Notes under the pieces: generated by a model
Seen by the model: the letters and a program-made list of their open reading frames with translations, nothing else
Databases searched by the model: none
What the model was told of the DNA's origin: nothing
Program-made: the position numbers and the translations under genes
Part shown: positions 36,429 to 45,604 of the stretch, piece by piece
How the letters are laid out: each line of letters starts with the position of its first letter
How positions within the stretch are numbered: the stretch's first letter is position 1
Assembly: GCF_002837135.1 (NCBI RefSeq)
Contig: NZ_NWBQ01000001.1
Location: forward strand, 1 to 46,721
Origin: Macromonas bipunctata
Lineage (GTDB): Bacteria > Pseudomonadota > Gammaproteobacteria > Burkholderiales > Burkholderiaceae_C
Direction: 5' to 3'
DNA length: 46,721 bases

Positions 36429-36448
36429 CCCCGGCATGAATGCCGGGG
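36429..36448. repeat. Left-end subterminal palindrome of the IS element
   Basis: CCCCGGCA (36429-36436) and TGCCGGGG (36441-36448) form a perfect 8-bp stem around TGAA. The loop and the following TTTCCCGC match the right-end palindrome. It ends 16 bases before the ligJ start. Confidence 0.7.
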
Positions 36449-36464
36449 TTTCCCGCGCAGATTG

Positions 36465-37505
36465 ATGAAAAAACCGCTCATCATTGACGTTCACGGTCAC
36501 TACACCACCGCCCCGGCGGCGCTGGGCGCGTGGCGTGACCTGCAAATCGCGGCACTGAAAGACCCGAGCAAAGCGCCCGATCCCAAGAGCCTGAAGATCA
36601 GCGACGACGAGATCCGCGAGACCATCGAGGCCAACCAGCTCAAGCTGATGAAGGAACGTGGCAGCGACCTGACGGTGTTCAGCCCGCGCGCCAGCTTCAT
36701 GGCGCACCATATTGGCGATTTCAACACCTCGTCCACCTGGGCTGCCATCTGCAACGAGCTGTGCTACCGCGTCAGCCAGCTGTTCCCCGAGCACTTCATC
36801 GGCGCGGCCATGTTGCCGCAATCGCCGGGTGTGGATCCGGCCACTTGCATTCCTGAGCTGGAAAAGTGCATCAAGGAATACGGCTTCGTGGGCCTGAACC
36901 TGAACCCGGACCCGTCCGGCGGCCACTGGACCAGCCCGCCGCTGACCGACCGCCATTGGTACCCCATCTACGAAAAAATGGTGGAGTACGACATCCCAGC
37001 GATGATTCACGTCTCCACCAGCTGCAACGCGTGCTTCCACACCACCGGCGCGCACTACCTCAACGCGGACACCACCGCGTTCATGCAGTTGATCCAAGGC
37101 GATCTGTTCAAGGACTTCCCGACGTTGAAGTTCCTGATCCCGCACGGCGGCGGCGCGGTGCCGTACCACTGGGGCCGCTTCCGTGGTCTGGCGCAAGAGA
37201 TGAAAAAGCCGCTGTTGCAAGATCATTTGCTCAACAACGTGTTCTTCGACACTTGCGTGTACCACCAGCCCGGTATCGACCTGTTGACCAAGGTGATCCC
37301 CGTGGACAACATTTTGTTTGCGTCCGAAATGATTGGCGCGGTGCGCGGCATTGACCCCGAAACCGGCCACTATTACGACGACACCAAGCGTTACGTCGCC
37401 GCCACGCCCAACCTGAGCGAAGAACAACGCTACAAGGTGTTCGAAGGCAACGCCCGCCGCGTGTTCCCGCGCATGGACGCTGCACTCAAGGCCAAGGGCC
37501 TGTAA
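36465..37505 (+). CDS. ligJ: 4-oxalomesaconate hydratase (LigJ/PmdE type)
   Basis: This 346-residue amidohydrolase-superfamily enzyme hydrates 4-oxalomesaconate to 4-carboxy-4-hydroxy-2-oxoadipate in the protocatechuate 4,5-cleavage pathway. The metal site begins [20 protein letters not shown] (H10, H12). Further motifs are [72 protein letters not shown] and a C-terminal [10 protein letters not shown]. The ATG at 36465 follows a TTG and has no Shine-Dalgarno sequence, because the IS element ends directly upstream. Expression may now depend on promoter activity from the element. It is the first of six ordered pathway genes. Confidence 0.92.
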   Translation: MKKPLIIDVHGHYTTAPAALGAWRDLQIAALKDPSKAPDPKSLKISDDEIRETIEANQLKLMKERGSDLTVFSPRASFMAHHIGDFNTSSTWAAICNELCYRVSQLFPEHFIGAAMLPQSPGVDPATCIPELEKCIKEYGFVGLNLNPDPSGGHWTSPPLTDRHWYPIYEKMVEYDIPAMIHVSTSCNACFHTTGAHYLNADTTAFMQLIQGDLFKDFPTLKFLIPHGGGAVPYHWGRFRGLAQEMKKPLLQDHLLNNVFFDTCVYHQPGIDLLTKVIPVDNILFASEMIGAVRGIDPETGHYYDDTKRYVAATPNLSEEQRYKVFEGNARRVFPRMDAALKAKGL

Positions 37506-37525
37506 TTCCAACCAGAAAGCCGAAC

Positions 37526-38209
37526 ATGTACGAACTTGGAGTCGTTTACCGCAACATCACCCGCGCCGACCGCGAGGTGACCGACCAACTGGCCGCGCTG
37601 GGCTCGGCCACTGTCCACGAGGCCATGGGCCGCGTCGGCCTGATGAAGCCTTACATGCGCCCGATCCAGCAGGACGTGAACGTGTCGGGTACCGCTGTGA
37701 CGGTGCTGCTGCACCCCGGCGACAACTGGATGATGCACGTGGTGGCGGAGCAAATTCAGCCCGGCGATGTTGTCGTCGCCGCGCTGACCGCCGACAACTG
37801 CGATGGCTTCTTTGGCGACTTGCTGGCCACCAGCTTCCAGGCCCGTGGTGCGCGCGCTCTCATCATTGATGCCGGTGTGCGCGACGTGAAGGAATTGCAG
37901 CGCATGAACTTCCCGGTTTGGAGCAAAGGCATCAGCGCCAAAGGCACCATCAAAGCCACACTGGGTTCGGTCAACATTCCGGTGGTGTGCGCCGGGATGC
38001 TGGTCACACCGGGCGACGTGATTGTGGCCGACGACGATGGCGTGGTCTGCGTGCCCGCCGCCAAGGCGGTGCAAACACTGGAAGCGGCCCAAAAGCGCGA
38101 GAGCTTTGAGGGCGAAAAACGCGCCAAACTGGCCGCTGGCGTGTTGGGGTTGGACATGTACAAAATGCGCGAGCCGCTGGCCGCCGCTGGTCTGCGCTAC
38201 ATCGATTAA
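37526..38209 (+). CDS. ligK: 4-carboxy-4-hydroxy-2-oxoadipate aldolase (LigK/PmdF type)
   Basis: This 227-residue RraA-fold class II aldolase splits 4-carboxy-4-hydroxy-2-oxoadipate to pyruvate and oxaloacetate, the last step of the pathway. It begins [20 protein letters not shown]. Core motifs are [33 protein letters not shown], the glycine-rich [15 protein letters not shown] and the metal-binding [14 protein letters not shown] (Arg and Asp), then [18 protein letters not shown]. It lies 20 bases after ligJ and 11 before the pyrone hydrolase. Confidence 0.93.
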   Translation: MYELGVVYRNITRADREVTDQLAALGSATVHEAMGRVGLMKPYMRPIQQDVNVSGTAVTVLLHPGDNWMMHVVAEQIQPGDVVVAALTADNCDGFFGDLLATSFQARGARALIIDAGVRDVKELQRMNFPVWSKGISAKGTIKATLGSVNIPVVCAGMLVTPGDVIVADDDGVVCVPAAKAVQTLEAAQKRESFEGEKRAKLAAGVLGLDMYKMREPLAAAGLRYID

Positions 38210-38220
38210 CAGGAGCCACC

Positions 38221-39153
38221 ATGAGCAAACCGACTTCTGGTGACTTCACCAAAACCGCGGGCTGGCTGGACTGGTACACCGGCCCCAGCAAGCCCAAATT
38301 CCAGCTGCCCGCGGGCGCGGTGGACGCGCATTGCCACGTGTTTGGGCCGGGTGCGGAGTTTCCGTACGCGCCTGAGCGCAAGTACACCCCGTGTGATGCG
38401 ACCAAGCATGAGCTGTACGCCCTGCGCGACCACCTGGGCTTTGCCCGCAACGTGGTGGTGCAGGCCACCTGCCACGGTGCCGACAACCGCGCCATGGTCG
38501 ATGCCTGTTTGAGCAGCGGTGGCAAGGCGCGTGGCGTGGCCACCGTCAAGCGCAGCATCACCGATGAGGAACTGCAAGCTTTGCACGATGCCGGTGTGCG
38601 TGGCGTACGTTTCAATTTCGTCAAGCGTCTGGTGGACTTCACGCCCAAAGACGAGCTGATGGAGATTGCGGGCCGCATCGCCAAGCTGGGCTGGCACGTG
38701 GTCATCTACTTCGAGGCGGTGGACCTGCCCGAGTTGTGGGACTTCTTTACCGCGCTGCCCACCACCGTGGTGGTGGATCACATGGGCCGCCCGGACGTGA
38801 GCAAGCCCATCGACGGCCCCGAATTCGAGCTGTTCCTCAAGTTCATGCGCGAGCACCAGAACGTGTGGAGCAAGGTCAGCTGCCCCGAGCGTCTGAGCGT
38901 GACCGGCCCCAAGGCGCTGGACGGCGAACAAGCCGCTTACCGCGACGTGGTGCCGTTTGCGCGCCGCGTGGTGGAAGAATTCCCCGACCGCGTGCTGTGG
39001 GGCACCGACTGGCCGCACCCCAACCTGAAAGACCACATGCCCGACGACGGCCTGCTGGTGGACTTCATCCCGCACATTGCGCCCACCGCCGAACTGCAAC
39101 GCAAGTTGCTGGTGGACAACCCGATGCGCCTGTACTGGCCCGAGGAGATCTGA
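38221..39153 (+). CDS. ligI: 2-pyrone-4,6-dicarboxylate hydrolase (LigI/PmdD type)
   Basis: This 310-residue amidohydrolase opens 2-pyrone-4,6-dicarboxylate to oxalomesaconate. The TIM-barrel metal motif is VDAHCHVFGPGAEFPYAPER (H37, H39). Others are NVVVQATCHGADNRAMVD, GVRGVRFNFVKRLVD, VVVDHMGRPDVSKPIDGPEF and WGTDWPHPNLKDHMPDDG with the catalytic Asp, ending DNPMRLYWPEEI. The ribosome site AGGAG lies 6 bases before the ATG. Its TGA is immediately followed by the ligA ATG. Confidence 0.95.
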   Translation: MSKPTSGDFTKTAGWLDWYTGPSKPKFQLPAGAVDAHCHVFGPGAEFPYAPERKYTPCDATKHELYALRDHLGFARNVVVQATCHGADNRAMVDACLSSGGKARGVATVKRSITDEELQALHDAGVRGVRFNFVKRLVDFTPKDELMEIAGRIAKLGWHVVIYFEAVDLPELWDFFTALPTTVVVDHMGRPDVSKPIDGPEFELFLKFMREHQNVWSKVSCPERLSVTGPKALDGEQAAYRDVVPFARRVVEEFPDRVLWGTDWPHPNLKDHMPDDGLLVDFIPHIAPTAELQRKLLVDNPMRLYWPEEI

Positions 39154-40471
<1,318 letters not shown>

Positions 40472-40492
40472 TTTTTTATCGGAGTCAACCTC

Positions 40493-41443
40493 ATGACCAT
40501 CAAAGTCGCTCTCGCCGGGGCCGGCGCTTTCGGCATCAAGCACCTGGACGGTATCAAGAACATTCCCGACGTGGAAGTGGTGTCGCTCATCAGCCGCGAT
40601 CTGGCCAAGACCCAGGAAGTGGCCGACAAGTATGGCATCAAGCACGTGACCACCGACTTGGACGATGCCTTGAAGATCAAGGAAGTCGATGCCGTGATTC
40701 TGTGTACCCCCACGCAGATGCACGCCAGCCAGTCCATCGCTTGCCTGCAAGCGGGCAAGCACGTGCAAGTGGAAATTCCGCTGTGCGACGAACTCAAGGC
40801 CGGTGAAGAAGTGGCCCGCCTGCAACAGGAAACGGGCTTGGTGGCGATGGTGGGACACACCCGCCGTTTCAACCCCAGCCACCAGTGGATCCACAACAAG
40901 GTGCAAGCCGGTGAATTCAACATCCAGCAAATGGATGTGCAGACCTACTTCTTCCGCCGCACCAACACCAACGCGCTGGGCCAGGCCCGCAGCTGGACCG
41001 ACCACCTGCTGTGGCACCACGCTGCCCACACCGTTGACCTGTTTGCCTATCAGGCCAACAGCCCGATTGTGAAGGCCAATGCCATTCAAGGCCCCATCCA
41101 CCCGGTGCTGGGGATTGCGATGGACATGTCGATCCAGCTCCAAGCCGCCAATGGTGCCATTTGTACCCTGAGCCTGTCGTTCAACAACGATGGCCCGTTG
41201 GGCACCTACTTCCGCTACATCGGCGACACCGGCACCTACATTGCGCGCTACGACGACCTGTTCACCGGCAAGGAAGAGCAGATCGACGTGTCCAAGGTGG
41301 CCGTGAGCATGAACGGCATCGAGCTGCAAGACCGCGAGTTCTTTGCCGCCATCCGCGAAGGCCGCGAGCCCAACAGCAGCGTGCAAAAAGTGTTGCCGTG
41401 CTACCAAGTGCTGCACGCGCTGGAGCAGCAGCTCAACGCCTGA
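40493..41443 (+). CDS. ligC: 4-carboxy-2-hydroxymuconate-6-semialdehyde dehydrogenase (LigC/PmdC type)
   Basis: This 316-residue Gfo/Idh/MocA-family NADP-dependent enzyme oxidises the cyclic hemiacetal of the ring-cleavage product to 2-pyrone-4,6-dicarboxylate. The nucleotide fold starts KVALAGAGAFGIKHLDGIKN, with VDAVILCTPTQMHASQSIAC and VQVEIPLCDELKAGEEVARL following. The second half holds VGHTRRFNPSHQWIHNKVQA and WTDHLLWHHAAHTVDLFAYQ. GGAG lies about 9 bases before the ATG. It is the last pathway gene, followed by a strong hairpin. Confidence 0.94.
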   Translation: MTIKVALAGAGAFGIKHLDGIKNIPDVEVVSLISRDLAKTQEVADKYGIKHVTTDLDDALKIKEVDAVILCTPTQMHASQSIACLQAGKHVQVEIPLCDELKAGEEVARLQQETGLVAMVGHTRRFNPSHQWIHNKVQAGEFNIQQMDVQTYFFRRTNTNALGQARSWTDHLLWHHAAHTVDLFAYQANSPIVKANAIQGPIHPVLGIAMDMSIQLQAANGAICTLSLSFNNDGPLGTYFRYIGDTGTYIARYDDLFTGKEEQIDVSKVAVSMNGIELQDREFFAAIREGREPNSSVQKVLPCYQVLHALEQQLNA

Positions 41444-41473
41444 TCTTGGCGGAGCCTTTGTAGGCACCCGCAG

Positions 41474-41502
41474 CAACGCCCACCCTGGCCCGGTGGGCGT
41501 TG
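41474..41502 (+). terminator. Strong hairpin ending the protocatechuate operon
   Basis: CAACGCCCACC (41474-41484) and GGTGGGCGTTG (41492-41502) are perfect 11-bp arms around a 7-base loop, followed by TGGTTTGTGG. It lies 31 bases after the ligC stop and 25 before the next ATG. Confidence 0.65.
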
Positions 41503-41526
41503 TGGTTTGTGGCACCATCCGCGCCC

Positions 41527-42771
41527 ATGCTCAATATTGTCTGGATCGTGTTTGTCTTGCTCGGCGTGGCCGTGGGTTGGTGGCAGTGGCTGCAAGGCGA
41601 TTGGGGTGTCTTTGGCCAGATGCTGTCCGCTTTGTTCGACAGTGCCAAGACCGGGTTTGAGGTGTCGATCGGGCTGGTCGGCGTGATGAGCCTGTGGCTG
41701 GGCGTGCTCAAGATAGGCGAACAGGCCGGGGTGATGGCGTGGTTGGCGCGCCAATTGGCACCGCTGTTTGCGCGCATCTTTCCGGACATCCCGCCCGGGC
41801 ACCCGGCGGTGGGCAGCATCAGCATGAACTTCAGCGCCAATGTGTTGGGGCTGGACAACGCGGCCACCCCGCTGGGCTTGCAGGCCATGCGCGATCTGCA
41901 AACGCTCAACCCACAGCCCGACACCGCCAGCAACCCGATGATCATGTTCCTCGTGCTCAACACAGCGGGCATCACGTTGATCCCGACCTCGGTGATCGCG
42001 ATCCGGCAAAGTTTGGCGGCGCAACAGGGGCTGACGGCCTTCAACGGTGCCGACATCTTCTTGCCGACGCTGATGGCGACGTTCATCTCGTTTTGCGCGG
42101 GCTTGCTGGTGGTGGCGTGGGTGCAACGTCTGCCCCTGTGGCGCGGCCCGGTGTGGTGGTGCTTGTTGGGGTTGGCGGCGTTGATGGCGCTGCTGTACGG
42201 TGGCTTGCACAGCTTGCCGCCCGAGCGCATGGCACAGGCCATGGGCGCGTTGGGCAGCGGGCTGGTGTTGTCGCTGGTGGCCGCTTTGGTGGCGGCGGGA
42301 GCGTGGCGACGCATCGACGTGTATGGCGCTTTCATTGAAGGGGCGAAGGAAGGTTTTGGCGTGGCGGTGCAGATCATTCCGTATTTGGTGGCCATGCTGG
42401 CGGCAATTGCACTGTTTCGCAGCAGCGGCTGCATGGCGTACCTGGTCGATGCGATTGCGGCGCTGGTGCGTGCCGTGGGCCTGAACACCGACTTTGTGCC
42501 CGCCTTGCCGGTGGGCCTGATGAAAACCCTGAGCGGCAGCGGTGCCCGTGGTCTGATGGTGGATGTGATGACGACGCACGGTGTCAACTCCTTTGCAGGG
42601 CGACTGGCAGCCATCATCCAAGGCTCCACCGAGACCACGTTCTACGTGCTGGCGGTGTATTTTGGCAGCGTCAACATCCGACATACCCGCTATGCGCTGG
42701 CGTGCGGCCTGTTTGCCGATGCGGTTGGATTGGTCGGGGCTATTCTGGTGGCGTATGCGTTCTACCATTGA
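41527..42771 (+). CDS. Fused SpmA-SpmB-type nucleoside-recognition (Gate) membrane protein
   Basis: This 414-residue membrane protein has about ten predicted helices and two Gate-type halves. The N-terminal half is SpmA-like (GHPAVGSISMNFSANVLGLD, NAATPLGLQAMRDLQTLNPQ). The C-terminal half is SpmB-like (GAKEGFGVAVQIIPYLVAML, GLMKTLSGSGARGLMVDVMT, QGSTETTFYVLAVYFGSVNI). In spore formers the two are separate genes. In Gram-negatives this fused form is common but its substrate is unknown. It lies after the operon terminator, so it is probably transcribed separately. A link to aromatic uptake is not supported by sequence. Confidence 0.85.
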   Translation: MLNIVWIVFVLLGVAVGWWQWLQGDWGVFGQMLSALFDSAKTGFEVSIGLVGVMSLWLGVLKIGEQAGVMAWLARQLAPLFARIFPDIPPGHPAVGSISMNFSANVLGLDNAATPLGLQAMRDLQTLNPQPDTASNPMIMFLVLNTAGITLIPTSVIAIRQSLAAQQGLTAFNGADIFLPTLMATFISFCAGLLVVAWVQRLPLWRGPVWWCLLGLAALMALLYGGLHSLPPERMAQAMGALGSGLVLSLVAALVAAGAWRRIDVYGAFIEGAKEGFGVAVQIIPYLVAMLAAIALFRSSGCMAYLVDAIAALVRAVGLNTDFVPALPVGLMKTLSGSGARGLMVDVMTTHGVNSFAGRLAAIIQGSTETTFYVLAVYFGSVNIRHTRYALACGLFADAVGLVGAILVAYAFYH

Positions 42772-42817
42772 GCGTACCCACCGTTGTGAGTGAAATTCAA
42801 TTTTCTGGAGATCAAAA

Positions 42818-43855
42818 ATGGGTATCCAAGCAAATATCACATTGCCGCAACGTGCGTTGGGGCCGTTTCAGGTCTCAGCCATTGGGCTGGGCTGCATGAA
42901 CCTGAGCCACGCCTATGGCGCGCCCGTGTCCGCCGAGCAAGGCGAGCGCGTGCTGCTGACGGCGTTGGACGCGGGCGTGACCCACTTTGACACCGCCGCG
43001 CTGTACGGCTTTGGTGCCAACGAGACGTTGGTGGGCAAAGTGCTGGCCCAGCACCGCCACCGCTTCACGCTGGCCAGCAAGTGCGGCATGACCGGCGTGG
43101 ACGTGAAAGGCGATGGGCAAAAAGTGCGTGTCATCGATGGCCGCCCCGCCACGCTCAAGGCCACGTGCGAGGCGGCGTTGCAGCGCCTGCAAACCGATGT
43201 GATCGACCTGTACTACCTGCACCGCTGGGACAAGCAGGTGCCGATTGAAGACAGCGTGGGCGCGCTGGCCGACTTGGTGCGCGAAGGCAAGATCCGTGCG
43301 ATTGGCTTGAGCGAAGTGTCGGCCCCCATCTTGCGCCGCGCCCACGCCGTACACCCGATTGCCGCACTGCAAACCGAGTATTCGCTGTGGACACGCAACC
43401 CTGAAATCGCGGTGCTGGACGCTTGCCGTGAACTGGGTACCGCGTTTGTGGCCTTCAGCCCGGTGGCGCGCGGCTTTTTGTGCGGCGAACTGACCGACGT
43501 AGCCACCTTGCACGAGAAAGACATCCGCCGCGCCATGCCACGCTTCACCCCCAGCAACTATGCCGCCAACTTGGCGCTGCTGGACGGCTACCGTGCCATC
43601 GCGCAAGAGGTGGGTTGTTCCATGGCACAACTGGCGCTGGCGTGGCTGTTGCACAAAGCCCCGCACATCCTGCCGATTCCGGGCACCACCAGCGAGGCGC
43701 ATCTGCTGGACGATTTGGGTGCGCTCAATGTGTCACTCAGCGCCGACGTGATGGCCCGCTTGGACGCCTGCATCCACTCAGGCAACGTGGTGGGCAGCCG
43801 CTACAACACCCAAGGCAACACCGAAGTGGACACCGAGGTGTTTGAAGCGGCTTGA
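42818..43855 (+). CDS. Aldo/keto reductase
   Basis: This is a 345-residue NADPH-dependent carbonyl reductase of AKR type. The catalytic tetrad can be placed as Asp and Tyr in THFDTAALYGFGANETLVG, Lys in LASKCGMTG and His in DLYYLHRWDK. The cofactor-binding end is IPGTTSEAHLLDDLGALN. It resembles the YajO/AKR11-13 group that acts on aromatic or sugar aldehydes. GGAG precedes the ATG. It is convergent with the ferredoxin reductase gene, with 7 bases between stops, and no clear terminator is seen between them. Confidence 0.9.
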   Translation: MGIQANITLPQRALGPFQVSAIGLGCMNLSHAYGAPVSAEQGERVLLTALDAGVTHFDTAALYGFGANETLVGKVLAQHRHRFTLASKCGMTGVDVKGDGQKVRVIDGRPATLKATCEAALQRLQTDVIDLYYLHRWDKQVPIEDSVGALADLVREGKIRAIGLSEVSAPILRRAHAVHPIAALQTEYSLWTRNPEIAVLDACRELGTAFVAFSPVARGFLCGELTDVATLHEKDIRRAMPRFTPSNYAANLALLDGYRAIAQEVGCSMAQLALAWLLHKAPHILPIPGTTSEAHLLDDLGALNVSLSADVMARLDACIHSGNVVGSRYNTQGNTEVDTEVFEAA

Positions 43856-43862
43856 CGTTGCG

Positions 43863-45107
43863 TTACTTCACCAGCAAGCTGCCCAGATCGAACCCGGTAT
43901 CGGCGGCTTGTGCCAAGGTGGGGGAAACCCCAGCGTCCAGCAGCTTGCGGGCTTGCAGGTGTTCCTTGGCGGCGTTGACGGAATCGACGGCCAGCAGTTG
44001 CTCACCCTTGAAGTGGTACACGCTGAAGCTGTTGGCGGCCATGTCACCACGCACCGCCCACTGGTCGGCACCGGTGGACAAGCCCGCCATTTGCAGTTTC
44101 TTGTCGTACTGGTCGCTCCAGAACCACGGCGTGGCGGTGAAGGGACGATCCTGCCCCAGCAGGGCGGCGGCGGCGGATTTGCCCTGTTCGGTGGCGTTTT
44201 GCACCGATTCCAGGCGCAGCAGACTGCCATCGGGCAGGCGGCGGGCGGTGCAGTCGCCAGCAGCCACAATCGCGGGGTCGCTGGTGCGGCCACAGCCATC
44301 CACCACAATGCCACGGTCGCATTCCAGGCCAGCGGCCAGGGCCAGTTGGTCGTTGGCGTTCACACCTATGCCCACCACCACCAGCCCGGCGGGGTGTACG
44401 GTGCCGTCGGCCATCTGCACGCCGGTCACGGCACCGTCAGCGCCCACGTTCAGGGCGGCAATGCGGGCATCGAACACCAGGTTCACGCCGTGGCTGCGGT
44501 GCAGTTCGGCGTACCAGTCGGACAGTTTGGGAGCCAGCACGCGGCCCAGCAGGCGCGGGGCGGCTTCCAGCACGGTCACGGCCAGCCCCTTCTTGCGGGC
44601 GGTGGCGGCCACTTCCAGGCCGATGAAGCCACCACCCACCACCACCACGGGCAGGTTTTTCTCGATGCACAGCGCCATGCGTTCTGCCATGGCATTGGCA
44701 TCGGCTTTGCTGCGCAGGGCCAGCACGCCAGCGGCGTCGCCCCCCGGCAGCGGCAGGCGGCGCGGGGTGGAGCCGGTGGCCAGCAGCAGGCCGCTGTAGG
44801 CCAGGCTGGTGCCATCGGCCAGCAGCACGCGCTGGGCCGCGCGGTCGATGCCGGTCACGGTCACGCCAGTGCGCAGCTCGATGTGCTTGCGCGCCAGCAT
44901 TTCGGGGGCGCGCATCACCAGTTGGGCCGCTTCCATGTCGCCAGCCAGCCAGGCCTTGGACAGCGGCGGGCGGTGGTAGGGGCCATCGGCCTCATCGCCC
45001 AGCAGGGTGATGCTGCCTTCGTAGCCGCTGCTGCGCAGGGCTTCGGCGGTTTGTACGCCGGCTTGTCCTGCGCCGATGATGACGATACCCGCTGCTGCTT
45101 TGCTCAT
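43863..45107 (-). CDS. FAD-dependent ferredoxin reductase of a P450 system
   Basis: This 414-residue flavoprotein of the putidaredoxin/rhodocoxin reductase type passes electrons from NAD(P)H to the [2Fe-2S] ferredoxin. The FAD site is IVIIGAGQAGVQTAEALRSS, followed by GDEADGPYHRPPLSKAWLAG and the second FAD motif YSGLLLATGSTPRRL. The NAD site is VVVVGGGFIGLEVAATARKK, and VVVDGCGRTSDPAIVAAGDC lies at the C-terminal FAD contact. AGGAG precedes the ATG. It is the third gene of the leftward set P450, ferredoxin, reductase, 58 bases after the ferredoxin stop. Confidence 0.92.
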   Translation of the reverse strand: MSKAAAGIVIIGAGQAGVQTAEALRSSGYEGSITLLGDEADGPYHRPPLSKAWLAGDMEAAQLVMRAPEMLARKHIELRTGVTVTGIDRAAQRVLLADGTSLAYSGLLLATGSTPRRLPLPGGDAAGVLALRSKADANAMAERMALCIEKNLPVVVVGGGFIGLEVAATARKKGLAVTVLEAAPRLLGRVLAPKLSDWYAELHRSHGVNLVFDARIAALNVGADGAVTGVQMADGTVHPAGLVVVGIGVNANDQLALAAGLECDRGIVVDGCGRTSDPAIVAAGDCTARRLPDGSLLRLESVQNATEQGKSAAAALLGQDRPFTATPWFWSDQYDKKLQMAGLSTGADQWAVRGDMAANSFSVYHFKGEQLLAVDSVNAAKEHLQARKLLDAGVSPTLAQAADTGFDLGSLLVK

Positions 45108-45165
45108 GGTGGTGTCTCCTGCTGCTGTGGTGGTGAATTGGGGACTGGGGGCTGACAGCCTAGGC

Positions 45166-45489
45166 TTATTCCTGCGTGGCGGGCAGGTTGAGGATCAGGC
45201 CTTCGAGCAGCGGCGAGGACTTGATCTGGCAGGCCAGGCGGCTGTTGGGGCGGCGCTCGGAAGCCACGTTTTCCAGCATGTCGAGTTCGGACTCGCTGGC
45301 CGGGGGCAGATCGCCCAAGCGGGCTTCGTCCACGTAGCAGTGGCAGGTGGCGCAGGCGCACGAGCCGCCGCATTCGCCCAGAATGCCTTCGATGCCGTTG
45401 GTGATGGCACCTTGCATCAGGTTCCAGCCGTCGGGCAGGTTGACGGTGGTGGATTCGCCAGAGGCTTCGACGTAGGTGATGTTGGCCAT
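45166..45489 (-). CDS. [2Fe-2S] ferredoxin (putidaredoxin type)
   Basis: This 107-residue adrenodoxin-like electron carrier has the cluster Cys pattern in GECGGSCACATCHCYVD, with the fourth Cys in RLACQIKSSPLLEGL. It also has the usual acidic stretch (PASESELDMLENV) for partner contact. The ATG at 45489 (MANITYVEASGE) is chosen over a longer frame to 45552 that begins in hairpin DNA. It should shuttle electrons from the reductase to the P450. Confidence 0.93.
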   Translation of the reverse strand: MANITYVEASGESTTVNLPDGWNLMQGAITNGIEGILGECGGSCACATCHCYVDEARLGDLPPASESELDMLENVASERRPNSRLACQIKSSPLLEGLILNLPATQE

Positions 45490-45523
45490 GGTGAGACGGG
45501 TTCCTTGAACGGTAAATGAAAAC

Positions 45524-45540
45524 GCTGCCGACGTGGCAGC
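45524..45540 (-). terminator. Hairpin with T-rich tail before the ferredoxin gene
   Basis: On the minus strand GCTGCC (45540-45535) and GGCAGC (45529-45524) form a perfect stem with a 5-base loop, followed by GTTTTCATTT. It has the form of an intrinsic terminator, yet it lies inside the P450-ferredoxin interval. It may be an attenuator that sets the ratio of the two products. Confidence 0.5.
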
Positions 45541-45554
45541 AGTGCAAACCACAA

Positions 45555-45596
45555 ACGCTTGCGCCCCACAGTGTAAAAGCTGCAGGGCGCAAGCGT
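45555..45596 (-). terminator. Long perfect inverted repeat directly after the P450 gene
   Basis: ACGCTTGCGCCC (45555-45566) and GGGCGCAAGCGT (45585-45596) are perfect 12-bp arms around an 18-base loop. They begin 8 bases past the P450 stop. On the minus strand the stem is followed by TTGTGGTTTG. It could act as a terminator or an mRNA-stabilising 3' end. Confidence 0.5.
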
Positions 45597-45604
45597 CGGG
45601 CGGA

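Larger units (their letters stand above)
35137..36448 (-). mobile_element. IS200/IS605-family element, tnpB only (IS1341-like)
   Basis: The element carries one intact tnpB and no tnpA. Both ends show matching subterminal palindromes. On the minus strand each is preceded by GCGGGAA and has the same CATTCATG top inside a GC-rich stem (36448-36429 and 35166-35147). The right end probably closes with GTCAA at 35141-35137, as in related elements. The left end should lie a few bases above 36448 and cannot be fixed without an empty site. No target duplication is expected for this family. It separates the ModA-like gene from ligJ. Confidence 0.75.

Noticed and set aside
41401-42840. A 479-codon minus-strand frame opposite the SpmA/SpmB-type gene
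   Set aside because: It is Gln, His and Arg rich antisense; the plus strand encodes clear membrane helices and Gate motifs.
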